From Schaalia sp. ORNL0103 (GTDB taxonomy: Bacteria > Actinomycetota > Actinomycetes > Actinomycetales > Actinomycetaceae), in contig NZ_JAHXSA010000001.1 of the NCBI RefSeq assembly GCF_019429565.1, forward strand, positions 744,001-808,000: 64,000 nucleotides of DNA, given 5' to 3'. The notes beneath the pieces are model-generated. The model ran no database searches. It was not told the DNA's origin and saw only the letters and a program-made list of their open reading frames with translations. Below are positions 28,228 through 35,938 of this stretch, piece by piece (the stretch's first letter is position 1; each line of letters starts with the position of its first letter). A program made the position numbers and the translations under genes.

Positions 28228-29325
28228 ATGGCACGCGTCGCAGTCATCGGCGGAGGTTACGGAGGCGTCACGGTCGCAAAGGGGCTGGACCCCATCGCGG
28301 ACGTTGTCCTCATCGAACAGAAGGACCAGTTCGTCCACCACGCAGCCGCGCTGCGTGCCGCGGTCGACACCGTGTGGGAACACGCGATCTTCATGCCCTA
28401 CACGAACCTTCTGCACCGCGGCGAGGTCGTGCGAGGCACCGTGTCGCGTGTCGACGGCACGACCGTTCACGTCTTCGGCCACGACCCGATCGAGGCCGAC
28501 TACGTCGTCTTCGCAACCGGATCGACCTATCCTTTCCCCGCGAAATACTCCTCTTACCGCTCGTCCGTGGCGAAGGCGCGCCTCGAGCAGCTGCATGAGA
28601 ACCTCGGACGGGCCCGCTCTGTGATGATCGTCGGCGGTGGCACCGTCGGCATCGAGCTGACCGGCGAACTCGCCAATGCCTTCCCCGGCCTGGACATCAC
28701 GATTGTCGAGGCCTCCGATCAGATCCTGGGCACGCCCGGCTACACCGACGCGCTGCGCAGCGAGATCAGCGAGCAGCTCAGCACCCTCGGTGTGCGCGTT
28801 GTGACCGGCTCTGAGCTCGCTTACCTGCCCCCGCAGAACGTCGGCGACCTCGGTCACTTCATGGTCGAAACCAAGAACGGTGACGTCATTGAGGCCGATC
28901 TGTGGTTCCAGTGCTACGGTGCCCGCGCCAACACCGGCTTCCTGATCGGCAGCGACTACGAGTCCGTCATGAACCCGAACGGCACCATCCGTGTCGATGG
29001 CACCATGCAGGTCGCGGATCACCCGAACGTCTACGCCGTCGGTGACCTCACCGATGTGCGTGAATCGAAGCGTGCCGACGCCGCTCGCCAGCAGGCCCGC
29101 GTCGTCATCGCGAACATCACCGCCCAGATCGAAGGGGAGAAGCCCGACGCCATCTACCAGCCGACGAAGGAATGGGTGATCCTGCCCCTCGGCCCGAACA
29201 TGGGTGCGTCGCAGCTGCTTGATGCGGACGGGCAGACCCGCATTCTTGGCGCGGAGCAGACCGCCGAGATTAAGGGAACCGACCTGATGGTGTCTGTTAT
29301 TCGTTCGCAGCTCAACCTCCCCTGA
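28228..29325 (+). CDS. FAD-dependent NAD(P)H oxidoreductase (FSP1/NDH-2-like)
   Basis: A flavoprotein of 365 residues in the pyridine nucleotide-disulphide reductase superfamily. FAD-binding VIGGGYGGVTVAKGL is at the N-terminus, the NAD(P)-binding motif is VGGGTVGIELTGELA (about residues 134-150), and the second FAD motif ends in NVYAVGDLTDV. No redox-active CxxC follows the first glycine loop, which places it nearer FSP1/AIF or type II NADH dehydrogenases than disulfide reductases. It lacks an obvious C-terminal membrane helix. The ATG is preceded by AAGGAGGAAAG. It stands as a single gene. Confidence 0.85.
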   Translation: MARVAVIGGGYGGVTVAKGLDPIADVVLIEQKDQFVHHAAALRAAVDTVWEHAIFMPYTNLLHRGEVVRGTVSRVDGTTVHVFGHDPIEADYVVFATGSTYPFPAKYSSYRSSVAKARLEQLHENLGRARSVMIVGGGTVGIELTGELANAFPGLDITIVEASDQILGTPGYTDALRSEISEQLSTLGVRVVTGSELAYLPPQNVGDLGHFMVETKNGDVIEADLWFQCYGARANTGFLIGSDYESVMNPNGTIRVDGTMQVADHPNVYAVGDLTDVRESKRADAARQQARVVIANITAQIEGEKPDAIYQPTKEWVILPLGPNMGASQLLDADGQTRILGAEQTAEIKGTDLMVSVIRSQLNLP

Positions 29326-29358
29326 TAAAGTGCGCCGTCTCACGGTAGAATGACTGTC

Positions 29359-29655
29359 ATGACTGGAGATGCCCGCCGCGCGCTGACGCGCCTGCTCAAC
29401 GCTTTCGAAAACCACTTCGACATCGCCCGCGATGGAGACGAGGCCGACGACGCCGCGCTCGAAGCAGCTGAGCTTGCGCTGCGTGACGCGTTCTTCACCT
29501 ACGACGACATTCTTTTCACTCAGCTGGGCGTGGAATTGCCGTTCGACATTCTCGATGATTCCGAGGATGACGACGATGATTTCGACGAGTCCGATGACGA
29601 TGAAGAAGACGGCGATGAGGATGATGACGACGACTTCATTGAGGTCGACGACTGA
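29359..29655 (+). CDS. Small protein with a highly acidic C-terminal tail
   Basis: A 98-residue protein with a helical N-terminal half (GDARRALTRLLNAFENHF, then acidic helices) and a C-terminal third that is almost entirely Asp and Glu. The layout resembles small actinobacterial proteins annotated as primosomal or DNA-primase-like, but I cannot confirm this. The second ATG (29359) is chosen: TAGAAT (29346-29351) lies 7 nt before it, fitting a leaderless transcript, and the first ATG (29350) overlaps that -10 box. The polyacidic tail could mimic nucleic acid, chelate metals or bind basic proteins. Terminator follows at 29676. Confidence 0.72.
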   Translation: MTGDARRALTRLLNAFENHFDIARDGDEADDAALEAAELALRDAFFTYDDILFTQLGVELPFDILDDSEDDDDDFDESDDDEEDGDEDDDDDFIEVDD

Positions 29656-29675
29656 TTCGATCATCAGCTTGTTCA

Positions 29676-29719
29676 AGATGGGTGGGGCCCGAACCTAGCG
29701 GTTCGGGCCCCACCCATCT
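29676..29719. terminator. Perfect 20-bp bidirectional hairpin
   Basis: AGATGGGTGGGGCCCGAACC pairs without mismatch with its reverse complement around the loop TAGC (29696-29699). It lies between the convergent acidic-protein gene and the AKR-like gene. No U-tract on either strand. Confidence 0.8.
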
Positions 29720-29761
29720 CAACGTGCCTCACATGATGTCGATTGCGTGAAGCGCGCCTTA

Positions 29762-30694
29762 CTACTGAGCCACCTCGGTGAGAACCTGCCGAATGGGCGC
29801 TGGCAACGGCTCCGTGTAGTCGAGCAGCGTCTCAAGCTGGCGCAGCGTGCGCGGACCGACGAGGGCACTGGTGACACCCGGATAATCGCGCACCCATGCG
29901 AGCGCCACGTCGCCGGTCGAGCGTTCGAGTCCCGCGCCCGCGCGCGTGGCAGCCTCAATGACGCCGCGCGCTGAGCCCGTCAAGTGACCCTCCACCAGAT
30001 GGCGAAGATGCGGCGAAGCGGCGCGTGAGTCCGCGGGCGTCGAGTGGCGGTACTTGCCCGTCAGAGCGCCGCCAGCTAGTGCGGACGCGGCGATGATGCC
30101 GACCCCGTGTTCACTCAACTCGGCCACCGTCGCAGCCTGCGAGGTATCCGCGAGGGAGAACGGGAACTCGACCACCGAGATCGGAGCGCTCGCTCCGAGC
30201 ACGCCGCGTGTCACGGCCTCGGCAAGCTGCCAATGCGTCGCCCGCGACAGTCCCACGTAGCGCGCACGGCCAGAGCGATACGCGGCGGTCGCTGCTTCAA
30301 GAGTCTCCTCCAGCGGGACCTCCGCGCGAGGCTCCACCATCCACACGTCCACGTAGTCGGTGTCCAACCGTGCGAGGGCATCATCGAGACTGCGCAGCAG
30401 ATCGCCGCGTCCGGCAGCGCTCACCCACGCGCCTTCGGAGGCCCGGCGCACGCCGCCGCGCCACGCTACTGCCACGCGGTGCCGACCAACGGCTGAGATG
30501 GCTTCGGACAGGATGTCAACTGCCATGCCGTCGCCATGGGAAGCGGAACATTCGACGAGGTTGCCGCCCGAGTCGACGAAACGGCGCAGCATGTCGAGCG
30601 CTTCGGGGCCGTCAGTGTCGCGCCCCCAGGTGAGCGTGCCGATGCCGAGAGCCGACAGGTAGAGTCCGGTGCGGCCGCATTGCTTCAAGTCCAT
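29762..30694 (-). CDS. Aldo/keto reductase-like protein lacking the catalytic tetrad
   Basis: A (beta/alpha)8 protein of 310 residues in the AKR family (LGIGTLTWGRDTDGPEA at the start; RLDTDYVDVWMV, RARYVGLSRA and a C-terminal VTSALVGPRTLRQLE). The four catalytic residues appear replaced. The usual Asp and Tyr in FIDTAxxY correspond to LVECSASHG, the Lys in LATK to VAWRGG, and the His in LYQLHxPD to VWMVEPRAE. The cofactor-binding C-terminal part is kept, so NADPH may still bind. It starts 4 nt after the RecB-like nuclease stop, so the pair is an operon. Role unknown; an enzyme with altered chemistry or a redox sensor are options. Confidence 0.82.
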   Translation of the reverse strand: MDLKQCGRTGLYLSALGIGTLTWGRDTDGPEALDMLRRFVDSGGNLVECSASHGDGMAVDILSEAISAVGRHRVAVAWRGGVRRASEGAWVSAAGRGDLLRSLDDALARLDTDYVDVWMVEPRAEVPLEETLEAATAAYRSGRARYVGLSRATHWQLAEAVTRGVLGASAPISVVEFPFSLADTSQAATVAELSEHGVGIIAASALAGGALTGKYRHSTPADSRAASPHLRHLVEGHLTGSARGVIEAATRAGAGLERSTGDVALAWVRDYPGVTSALVGPRTLRQLETLLDYTEPLPAPIRQVLTEVAQ

Positions 30695-30698
30695 GCGT

Positions 30699-31553
30699 CT
30701 AGCCTAGCCGAGTCCGCGACAGCCACCGTGCATGTTGCTCGGGGAGCGGGGGAGTGGTTCCACCAAACACCGGGCAGAGCGAACGCACCCCGCACCAGTT
30801 GCACAGAGGATTCTTGCGAGGTGCAAAGGAGTCATTCTCAATGTCGCGCGAAATCGATTCCCAGAGCTGGTCGATGTGACGCTCAAAGTTCGCGATGTCG
30901 CCTGCTTCAGGATCAAAGGTGATGACCTGGCCGGCCTTCAGATAGACGAGCTGCATGCGAGAGGGCAGCACCTGCGTGCGCGCGAGAAGCAGCGCGTAGA
31001 AACGCAGCTGGTACAGGGCCTCGTCGACGTAGCGCGGGCCGGGCGCCTTTCCGGTCTTGTAGTCGACGACCCGCAGCCGCCCATCGGGAGCACGGTCAAC
31101 ACGGTCGATGAAACCGAGGAGCCGCACGCCGCCCGAGGTCGTCGTCGTCACGCGCTGCTCAAGCGCTGCCGGCGCAATCCACTGGGGCTGCTCGATCGCA
31201 AAGTACCCATCGATGACCGCGCGCGCCTCGTCGAGCCACGCGTCACGGTCCGCATCGTCGCTAAACAACGCGGGAACCTCCGGGTTCTTCGATGCCAGGG
31301 CCTCGTATTGGGGCCCTACCTGGCTGCGCGCAGCCTCAGGTGTACGCTGCTGTGCTGGTAGAGCGAAAAGATGTTCCAGCACCGCGTGCACGATTGTCCC
31401 CAGAGCCTTCGCGCGCGTCTCCGGTTCACGGTATCCGTCCAGGACGTGAAGACGGTACTGCAGGGGGCAACGCTCGTATTCCTTTGCTCGCGAAGCCGAG
31501 AGTGCGGGCTCCCACGTGCGCTCGGCTGCCGAAGGGGTGATCAGGTCTGTCAT
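30699..31553 (-). CDS. RecB-family PD-(D/E)XK nuclease with Fe-S cluster motif
   Basis: A 284-residue single-domain nuclease of the PDDEXK_1 type. The catalytic motif is GFIDRVDRAPDGRLRVVDYKTGK (the Asp of FIDRVD and D-Y-K), followed by QLRFYALLL. Cysteines at the N-terminus (YERCPLQYRL) and at the C-terminus (CNWCGVRSLCP) fit the four-Cys Fe-S staple of AddB/Cas4-like nucleases. There is no helicase domain. The ATG is at 31551-31553; the frame opens further upstream but would run into the divergent promoter. It is coupled to the AKR-like gene downstream. Likely function: end-processing in DNA repair, inferred from family. Confidence 0.88.
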   Translation of the reverse strand: MTDLITPSAAERTWEPALSASRAKEYERCPLQYRLHVLDGYREPETRAKALGTIVHAVLEHLFALPAQQRTPEAARSQVGPQYEALASKNPEVPALFSDDADRDAWLDEARAVIDGYFAIEQPQWIAPAALEQRVTTTTSGGVRLLGFIDRVDRAPDGRLRVVDYKTGKAPGPRYVDEALYQLRFYALLLARTQVLPSRMQLVYLKAGQVITFDPEAGDIANFERHIDQLWESISRDIENDSFAPRKNPLCNWCGVRSLCPVFGGTTPPLPEQHARWLSRTRLG

Positions 31554-31619
31554 GAATACCACGCTAACCCCTGCCGCCCTCATCTGTGTCCTTCCATGGG
31601 CGCAACAGGTGGCAAGCGG

Positions 31620-31632
31620 TATCATTTACGTA
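31620..31632 (+). promoter_or_regulatory. -10 element for leaderless trmI mRNA (start of the Pup locus)
   Basis: TATCAT at 31620-31625 followed by 7 nt (TTACGTA) and the ATG at 31633. This would be the promoter of the trmI-arc-dop-pup-pafA-FKBP run. Confidence 0.6.
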
Positions 31633-32682
31633 ATGACTATTCAGCGTAATAATTCGATGTCGGCCAACGATTTTGGCCAGCCTACCCGCCGAGGCGTCCT
31701 TTCCGAGGGCGATCGCGTGCAGGTTCGCGACCCCAAGGGACGCTTCCACCAGGTGATTCTCGTGAGCGGTGGCCGTTTCCAATCCAACCGCGGCGGATTC
31801 AACCATAACGACGTCATTGGCCGTCCCGACGGCCAGGTGATCGTCACGGAGGAAGGCCGCCAGTTCCAGATCCTGCGGCCCCTGCAGGTCGACTATGTGA
31901 TGTCGATGCCCCGCGGCGCCGCCGTCGTCTACCCCAAGGACGCAGGGGTCATCACCCACATGGGTGATATTTTCCCCGGCGCGACCGTCGTCGAGGCCGG
32001 CGCGGGTTCCGGAGCGCTGTCGATGGCTCTCCTTGATGCCGTTGGCCCGCAGGGTCGCCTTGTCTCTGTGGAGCGTCGCCAGGACTTCGCTGACATCGCG
32101 GCCGCCAACGTCGACCTGTGGTTCGGCCGCCGCCACCCCGCATGGGACCTGCGCGTCGGTGACGTCGACGAGGTGCTGTGGTCGGCCGAAGAAGGCAGCG
32201 TTGACCGGGTCGTGCTCGACATGCTTGCTCCCTGGGAGAACATCGAGGCCATCACCCATGCGCTGATTCCGGGCGGCGTGCTCGTGTGCTACGTCGCGAC
32301 CGTCACGCAGATGTCACGTCTCGTCGAGGATTTGCGCGCCTCCGAGCGTTTCACTGATCCGATTGCCTGGGAGGATATGCGCCGCGAGTGGCACCTCGAC
32401 GGCCTGGCCGTACGCCCCGAGCACCGCATGGTGGCTCACACCGGTTTCCTGGTGGTCACCCGCCTCCTCGCGCCCGGCGTTGCTCCGCAGGAACGCTCAA
32501 CACGTCCGGCGAAGGCAGCTGAAGGCCAGGGCGGCGCGTGGGACGACGAGCAGGACTGGTCGCTGGAGAAGGTCGGTCAGCGTGTGAACTCCGAGAAGAA
32601 GGTGCGCAAGGTCCGCCGCGACGTCGTCGCGCAGGCCGACACGTGGGCGTCGGAGGGACGTGAGGCAGCAGCTGATGAGTGA
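31633..32682 (+). CDS. trmI: tRNA (adenine-58-N1)-methyltransferase
   Basis: A 349-residue Rossmann-fold methyltransferase making m1A58 in the T loop of tRNAs. An N-terminal beta domain (SEGDRVQVRDPKGRFHQVIL) precedes the SAM-binding motif VVEAGAGSGALSMALL and the LDMLAPWE catalytic region. It is longer than the family core because of a charged, mostly Lys/Arg/Glu C-terminal tail of about 70 residues. TrmI is the usual gene upstream of the proteasomal ATPase in actinobacteria. The start is set by the -10 box at 31620. It overlaps arc by 8 bp. Confidence 0.92.
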   Translation: MTIQRNNSMSANDFGQPTRRGVLSEGDRVQVRDPKGRFHQVILVSGGRFQSNRGGFNHNDVIGRPDGQVIVTEEGRQFQILRPLQVDYVMSMPRGAAVVYPKDAGVITHMGDIFPGATVVEAGAGSGALSMALLDAVGPQGRLVSVERRQDFADIAAANVDLWFGRRHPAWDLRVGDVDEVLWSAEEGSVDRVVLDMLAPWENIEAITHALIPGGVLVCYVATVTQMSRLVEDLRASERFTDPIAWEDMRREWHLDGLAVRPEHRMVAHTGFLVVTRLLAPGVAPQERSTRPAKAAEGQGGAWDDEQDWSLEKVGQRVNSEKKVRKVRRDVVAQADTWASEGREAAADE

Positions 32683-34219
32683 GGTCGAAGCCCGTCAGGC
32701 TCTCGAACGACGCCTGATATCTCTGGAAGAAAAGAACGGCCGCCTCACCACCGCGCTGACGACTGCGCGCACCGAGTTGATTCGGCTCCAGGGCGAGCTG
32801 GCGGACGTGTCGCGTCCTCCGCAGACTCTGGCGACGTTCGTGCGGGCGTTTCCCGCGTCCCGTCAAATCGAGGTCGTCACAGGCGGTAAGCGCATGCGCG
32901 TTGCCGTCACGCCGAAGCTCGATGTCACTGACCTGTCGTACGGGCAGTGGGTGCGTCTCGACGACACGATGATCGCCGTGGCCGCGGATGACTTCCCGCG
33001 CAGCGGGCAGGTCGTGTCCGTGCTCGAAATCGTCGGCGCCGACCGCGTGCTCGTGGCGACGGAAGGCGGAGCGGAGACCCTGCTCGAGTTGGCCGGCCCT
33101 CTACGCCACGGAAACCTGCGCCCCGGCGACTCCCTCGTCGTGGACGCCCGCGCGGGCATCGCGTTCGAGCGCATCGTGCGCGAGGATGTTGAGCAGCTGC
33201 TCACCCCCGAGGTCCCCGACGTCACGTACGAAGACATCGGTGGTCTGGACGATCAGATTGCGCAGGTGCGCGACTCGATCGAGATGCCGTTTAACCATCC
33301 TGAGCTGTACCGCCAGTTTGGTCTGCGCCCGCCCAAGGGCATTCTCTTGTATGGGCCTCCCGGCTCGGGCAAGACCCTGATTGCGAAGGCCGTTGCCAAC
33401 TCGCTGTCGAAGCGTGGGGGTGCGTCGACCTTCTTCCTGTCGATCAAGGGCCCCGAACTGCTCAACAAGTTCGTCGGCGAAACCGAGCGCCAGATTCGCG
33501 CCATTTTCGCTCGTGCGCGGACCCTCGCAGCCGGCGACACCCCCGTCGTCATCTTCTTCGATGAAATGGAGGCCCTGTTCCGCACGCGTGGCACGGGCGT
33601 GTCCTCAGACGTCGAAACAATGATCGTTCCGCAGCTGCTCGCCGAGATGGACGGCGTCGAATCCCTCGACAACGTCGTGATCATCGGCGCATCCAACCGC
33701 GCGGACATGATCGACCCGGCCGTGTTGCGCCCGGGGCGCCTCGATGTGCGTATCCGCGTGGATCGCCCCGACCGCGCGGGCGCCCTCGACATCTTCTCGA
33801 AGTATCTGACGCCCCAGGTGCCGATCCATGCCTCGGAAATCGAGCGTTTCGGTGGCATCAACGAGGCCGTGGCGGGCATGAGCAAACGCGCCGTCGATGC
33901 GCTCTACGCGCGCAATGAGACGACGGCGCTCTTCCTCGCAACCCTGGTGAATGGCGACCACAAGCGCATCTACCTGTCCGACCTCGTGTCCGGCGCACTC
34001 ATCGCCGGCATCGTCGAACGCGCAAAGAAGTACGCGATCAAGGACGCGCTGACGGGCGCCTCGTCCGGCCTGAGTATGGATCATCTGCTGCGCGGGGTGC
34101 ACGAGGAGATGAATGAGTCGCTCGAACTGGCTGCCACTTCCTCGCCGGAAGACTGGGCTCGTACGAGCGGTCTGGCTCCCGAAATCGTCAGCGTGAAGCC
34201 GATTGGAACGGTGAAATGA
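32675..34219 (+). CDS. arc: Pup-dependent AAA+ unfoldase ARC (Mpa-type)
   Basis: An AAA+ ring ATPase of 514 residues that recognises pupylated proteins and unfolds them. An N-terminal coiled coil (about residues 1-45, which binds Pup), tandem OB folds, and the ATPase domain with Walker A GPPGSGKT (227-234) and Walker B VVIFFDEME are in order. Mycobacterial Mpa ends in a GQYL-type tail that opens the 20S gate; this protein ends in PIGTVK with no Tyr near the end. No prcA or prcB lies in the locus. Either the unfoldase works alone, as reported for proteasome-less corynebacteria, or docks elsewhere. The ATG at 32675 overlaps trmI; a GTG 15 nt upstream is an alternative. Confidence 0.93.
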   Translation: MSEVEARQALERRLISLEEKNGRLTTALTTARTELIRLQGELADVSRPPQTLATFVRAFPASRQIEVVTGGKRMRVAVTPKLDVTDLSYGQWVRLDDTMIAVAADDFPRSGQVVSVLEIVGADRVLVATEGGAETLLELAGPLRHGNLRPGDSLVVDARAGIAFERIVREDVEQLLTPEVPDVTYEDIGGLDDQIAQVRDSIEMPFNHPELYRQFGLRPPKGILLYGPPGSGKTLIAKAVANSLSKRGGASTFFLSIKGPELLNKFVGETERQIRAIFARARTLAAGDTPVVIFFDEMEALFRTRGTGVSSDVETMIVPQLLAEMDGVESLDNVVIIGASNRADMIDPAVLRPGRLDVRIRVDRPDRAGALDIFSKYLTPQVPIHASEIERFGGINEAVAGMSKRAVDALYARNETTALFLATLVNGDHKRIYLSDLVSGALIAGIVERAKKYAIKDALTGASSGLSMDHLLRGVHEEMNESLELAATSSPEDWARTSGLAPEIVSVKPIGTVK

Positions 34220-35736
34220 GCAGCGAACGCATTATTGGTACCGAAACCGAGTACGGGGTGTACCGTCCCGGCGACGCGTGGGCAAACCCGATCGCCCTGT
34301 CGACGAAAGTCGTCACCACGTACGGCGAGATCAGCCGCGAGGGCACGCCGGCCCAGGGCGCGGGCGTCGTCCGCTGGGACTACACGGGGGAGGACCCGCT
34401 CAACGATCTGCGTGGTATGCGCATGTCTCGTGCTGCGGCAGACCCGTCTTTGCTCACTGACGATCCGTACCACCTCGCACCGTCCGGTGGCTCGGAGCGC
34501 GTCGCTCGGCCGACCCCCGAAGAACTCGCCCTCCCGGCAGCGACGACCGCCGTCCTCACGAATGGCGCACGCCTGTACGTCGACCACGCGCACCCCGAGT
34601 ATTCCGCGCCCGAGACGATCGGTGCGCGCGATGCGCTCCTGTGGGACCGCGCCGGCGAGGTGATCGCCCAGCGTGTCATGGCACGCCTGGAACAACTGGG
34701 CGAAGAACCTATCGTCCTTGTTAAGAACAACACCGACGGCAAGGGCGCAGCCTACGGCACCCACGAGAATTACCAGATGCCTCGCATCACCGACCTCGAT
34801 GCGATCGTGCGAGGTCTGACGCCCTTCATGGTGACGCGCCCCGTCATCTGCGGTGCCGGCCGCGTGGGACGCGGGCAAAAGAGCGAGGTTCCGGGCTTCC
34901 AGATGTCCCAGCGCGCCGACTTTGTGGAGAACGAGGTCGGACTGGAGACCACTTTCAACCGCCCGATCATCAACACGCGCGACGAGCCGCATGCGAATCC
35001 GGCTCAGTTCCGCCGACTCCACGTCATCGGCGGCGACGGCAACATGTTCGATGTCTCAGCTTTCCTGCGTTTTGGCACCACGTCGCTCGTCCTGTGGGCA
35101 ATCGAGCAGGGCACCGACCTGCGCTGGGATTCGATCGTCATGGACGATCCCGTGCAGGAAACCTGGAACGTGTCGCACCATCCCGACCTCGACTACAAGG
35201 TGACCACCGCGGGCGGCGCCTACACGGCGGCGGAGCTCCAGCAGGTTTACTTGGATCTGGTTCTCGACACTTTTGAGGAGACGGGAACGACGCCCACGCA
35301 GGCCGATCAGGAGATCCTCACCCTGTGGCAGTCAGTGCTGGATCGCATGCGCGCCGACCTCTTCTCGGTGGCCACCGAGGTCGAATGGGTGGGCAAGTAC
35401 CAGCTCGTCAAGCGACAGAAGGAACGCGCCGGGCTCGAATGGACCGATCCGCGCCTGGCCGCCATCGACCTGCAGTGGGCAGACCTGCGTCCCAGCCACG
35501 GCCTCGTCTATCGACTCGCGAAGGCTGGCATGGTCACGCGCCTCGTGTCCGACGAAGAGGTCGAGCGCGCCGCAGACGTGGCGCCCACGAACACCCGTGC
35601 ACACGTGCGCGGATGGGCGGTGGCCAATCGGCCCGACCTCGTGAAGGCATCATGGTCCTCGCTCGTCCTTGACCCGGGCGAGGGTGACCTCGTCCGATTC
35701 CCGATCGCCGACGCGCGTGATACCTCAACACGATAA
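34216..35736 (+). CDS. dop: Deamidase/depupylase of Pup
   Basis: A glutamine-synthetase-like enzyme of 506 residues that converts the C-terminal Gln of Pup to Glu and can also cleave Pup from substrates. The N-terminus reads RIIGTETEYGVYRPGD, with metal-ligand Glu residues. An insertion between about residues 40 and 100 (TTYGEISREGTPAQGAG to LTDDPYHLAPSGG) corresponds to the Dop-specific loop absent from PafA. Conserved NGARLYVDHAHPEYSAPE and RPIINTRDEPHA follow. It overlaps arc by 4 bp and precedes pup by 24 nt. Deamidation is needed here because Pup ends in Gln. Confidence 0.94.
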   Translation: MSSERIIGTETEYGVYRPGDAWANPIALSTKVVTTYGEISREGTPAQGAGVVRWDYTGEDPLNDLRGMRMSRAAADPSLLTDDPYHLAPSGGSERVARPTPEELALPAATTAVLTNGARLYVDHAHPEYSAPETIGARDALLWDRAGEVIAQRVMARLEQLGEEPIVLVKNNTDGKGAAYGTHENYQMPRITDLDAIVRGLTPFMVTRPVICGAGRVGRGQKSEVPGFQMSQRADFVENEVGLETTFNRPIINTRDEPHANPAQFRRLHVIGGDGNMFDVSAFLRFGTTSLVLWAIEQGTDLRWDSIVMDDPVQETWNVSHHPDLDYKVTTAGGAYTAAELQQVYLDLVLDTFEETGTTPTQADQEILTLWQSVLDRMRADLFSVATEVEWVGKYQLVKRQKERAGLEWTDPRLAAIDLQWADLRPSHGLVYRLAKAGMVTRLVSDEEVERAADVAPTNTRAHVRGWAVANRPDLVKASWSSLVLDPGEGDLVRFPIADARDTSTR

Positions 35737-35760
35737 AGAACGACAGAAAGAAGAGTAATA

Positions 35761-35937
35761 ATGTCGAATCAGATTTTCGCAGGCGGCCCGCCCCCCGAAG
35801 ACGACGCGATCGAGGCGGCCGGCCAGGTTCAGGCGCGCACCTCGTCGATCGACTCCCTCCTCGACGAGATCGATTCCGTTCTCGAAACCAACGCCGAGGC
35901 GTTCGTCCAGGGCTTCGTCCAGAAGGGCGGCCAGTGA
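35761..35937 (+). CDS. pup: Prokaryotic ubiquitin-like protein Pup
   Basis: A 58-residue disordered protein that is ligated to lysines of target proteins. It begins [15 protein letters not shown], has the C-terminal helical region ([20 protein letters not shown]) that pairs with the ARC coiled coil, and ends [11 protein letters not shown]. The terminal GGQ must be deamidated to GGE by Dop before PafA can use it. It is slightly shorter than mycobacterial Pup (64 residues). The [14 protein letters not shown] is 5-8 nt upstream of the ATG. In mycobacteria prcB and prcA come next; here pafA begins 1 nt after the stop codon. Confidence 0.95.
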   Translation: MSNQIFAGGPPPEDDAIEAAGQVQARTSSIDSLLDEIDSVLETNAEAFVQGFVQKGGQ

Positions 35938-35938
35938 C

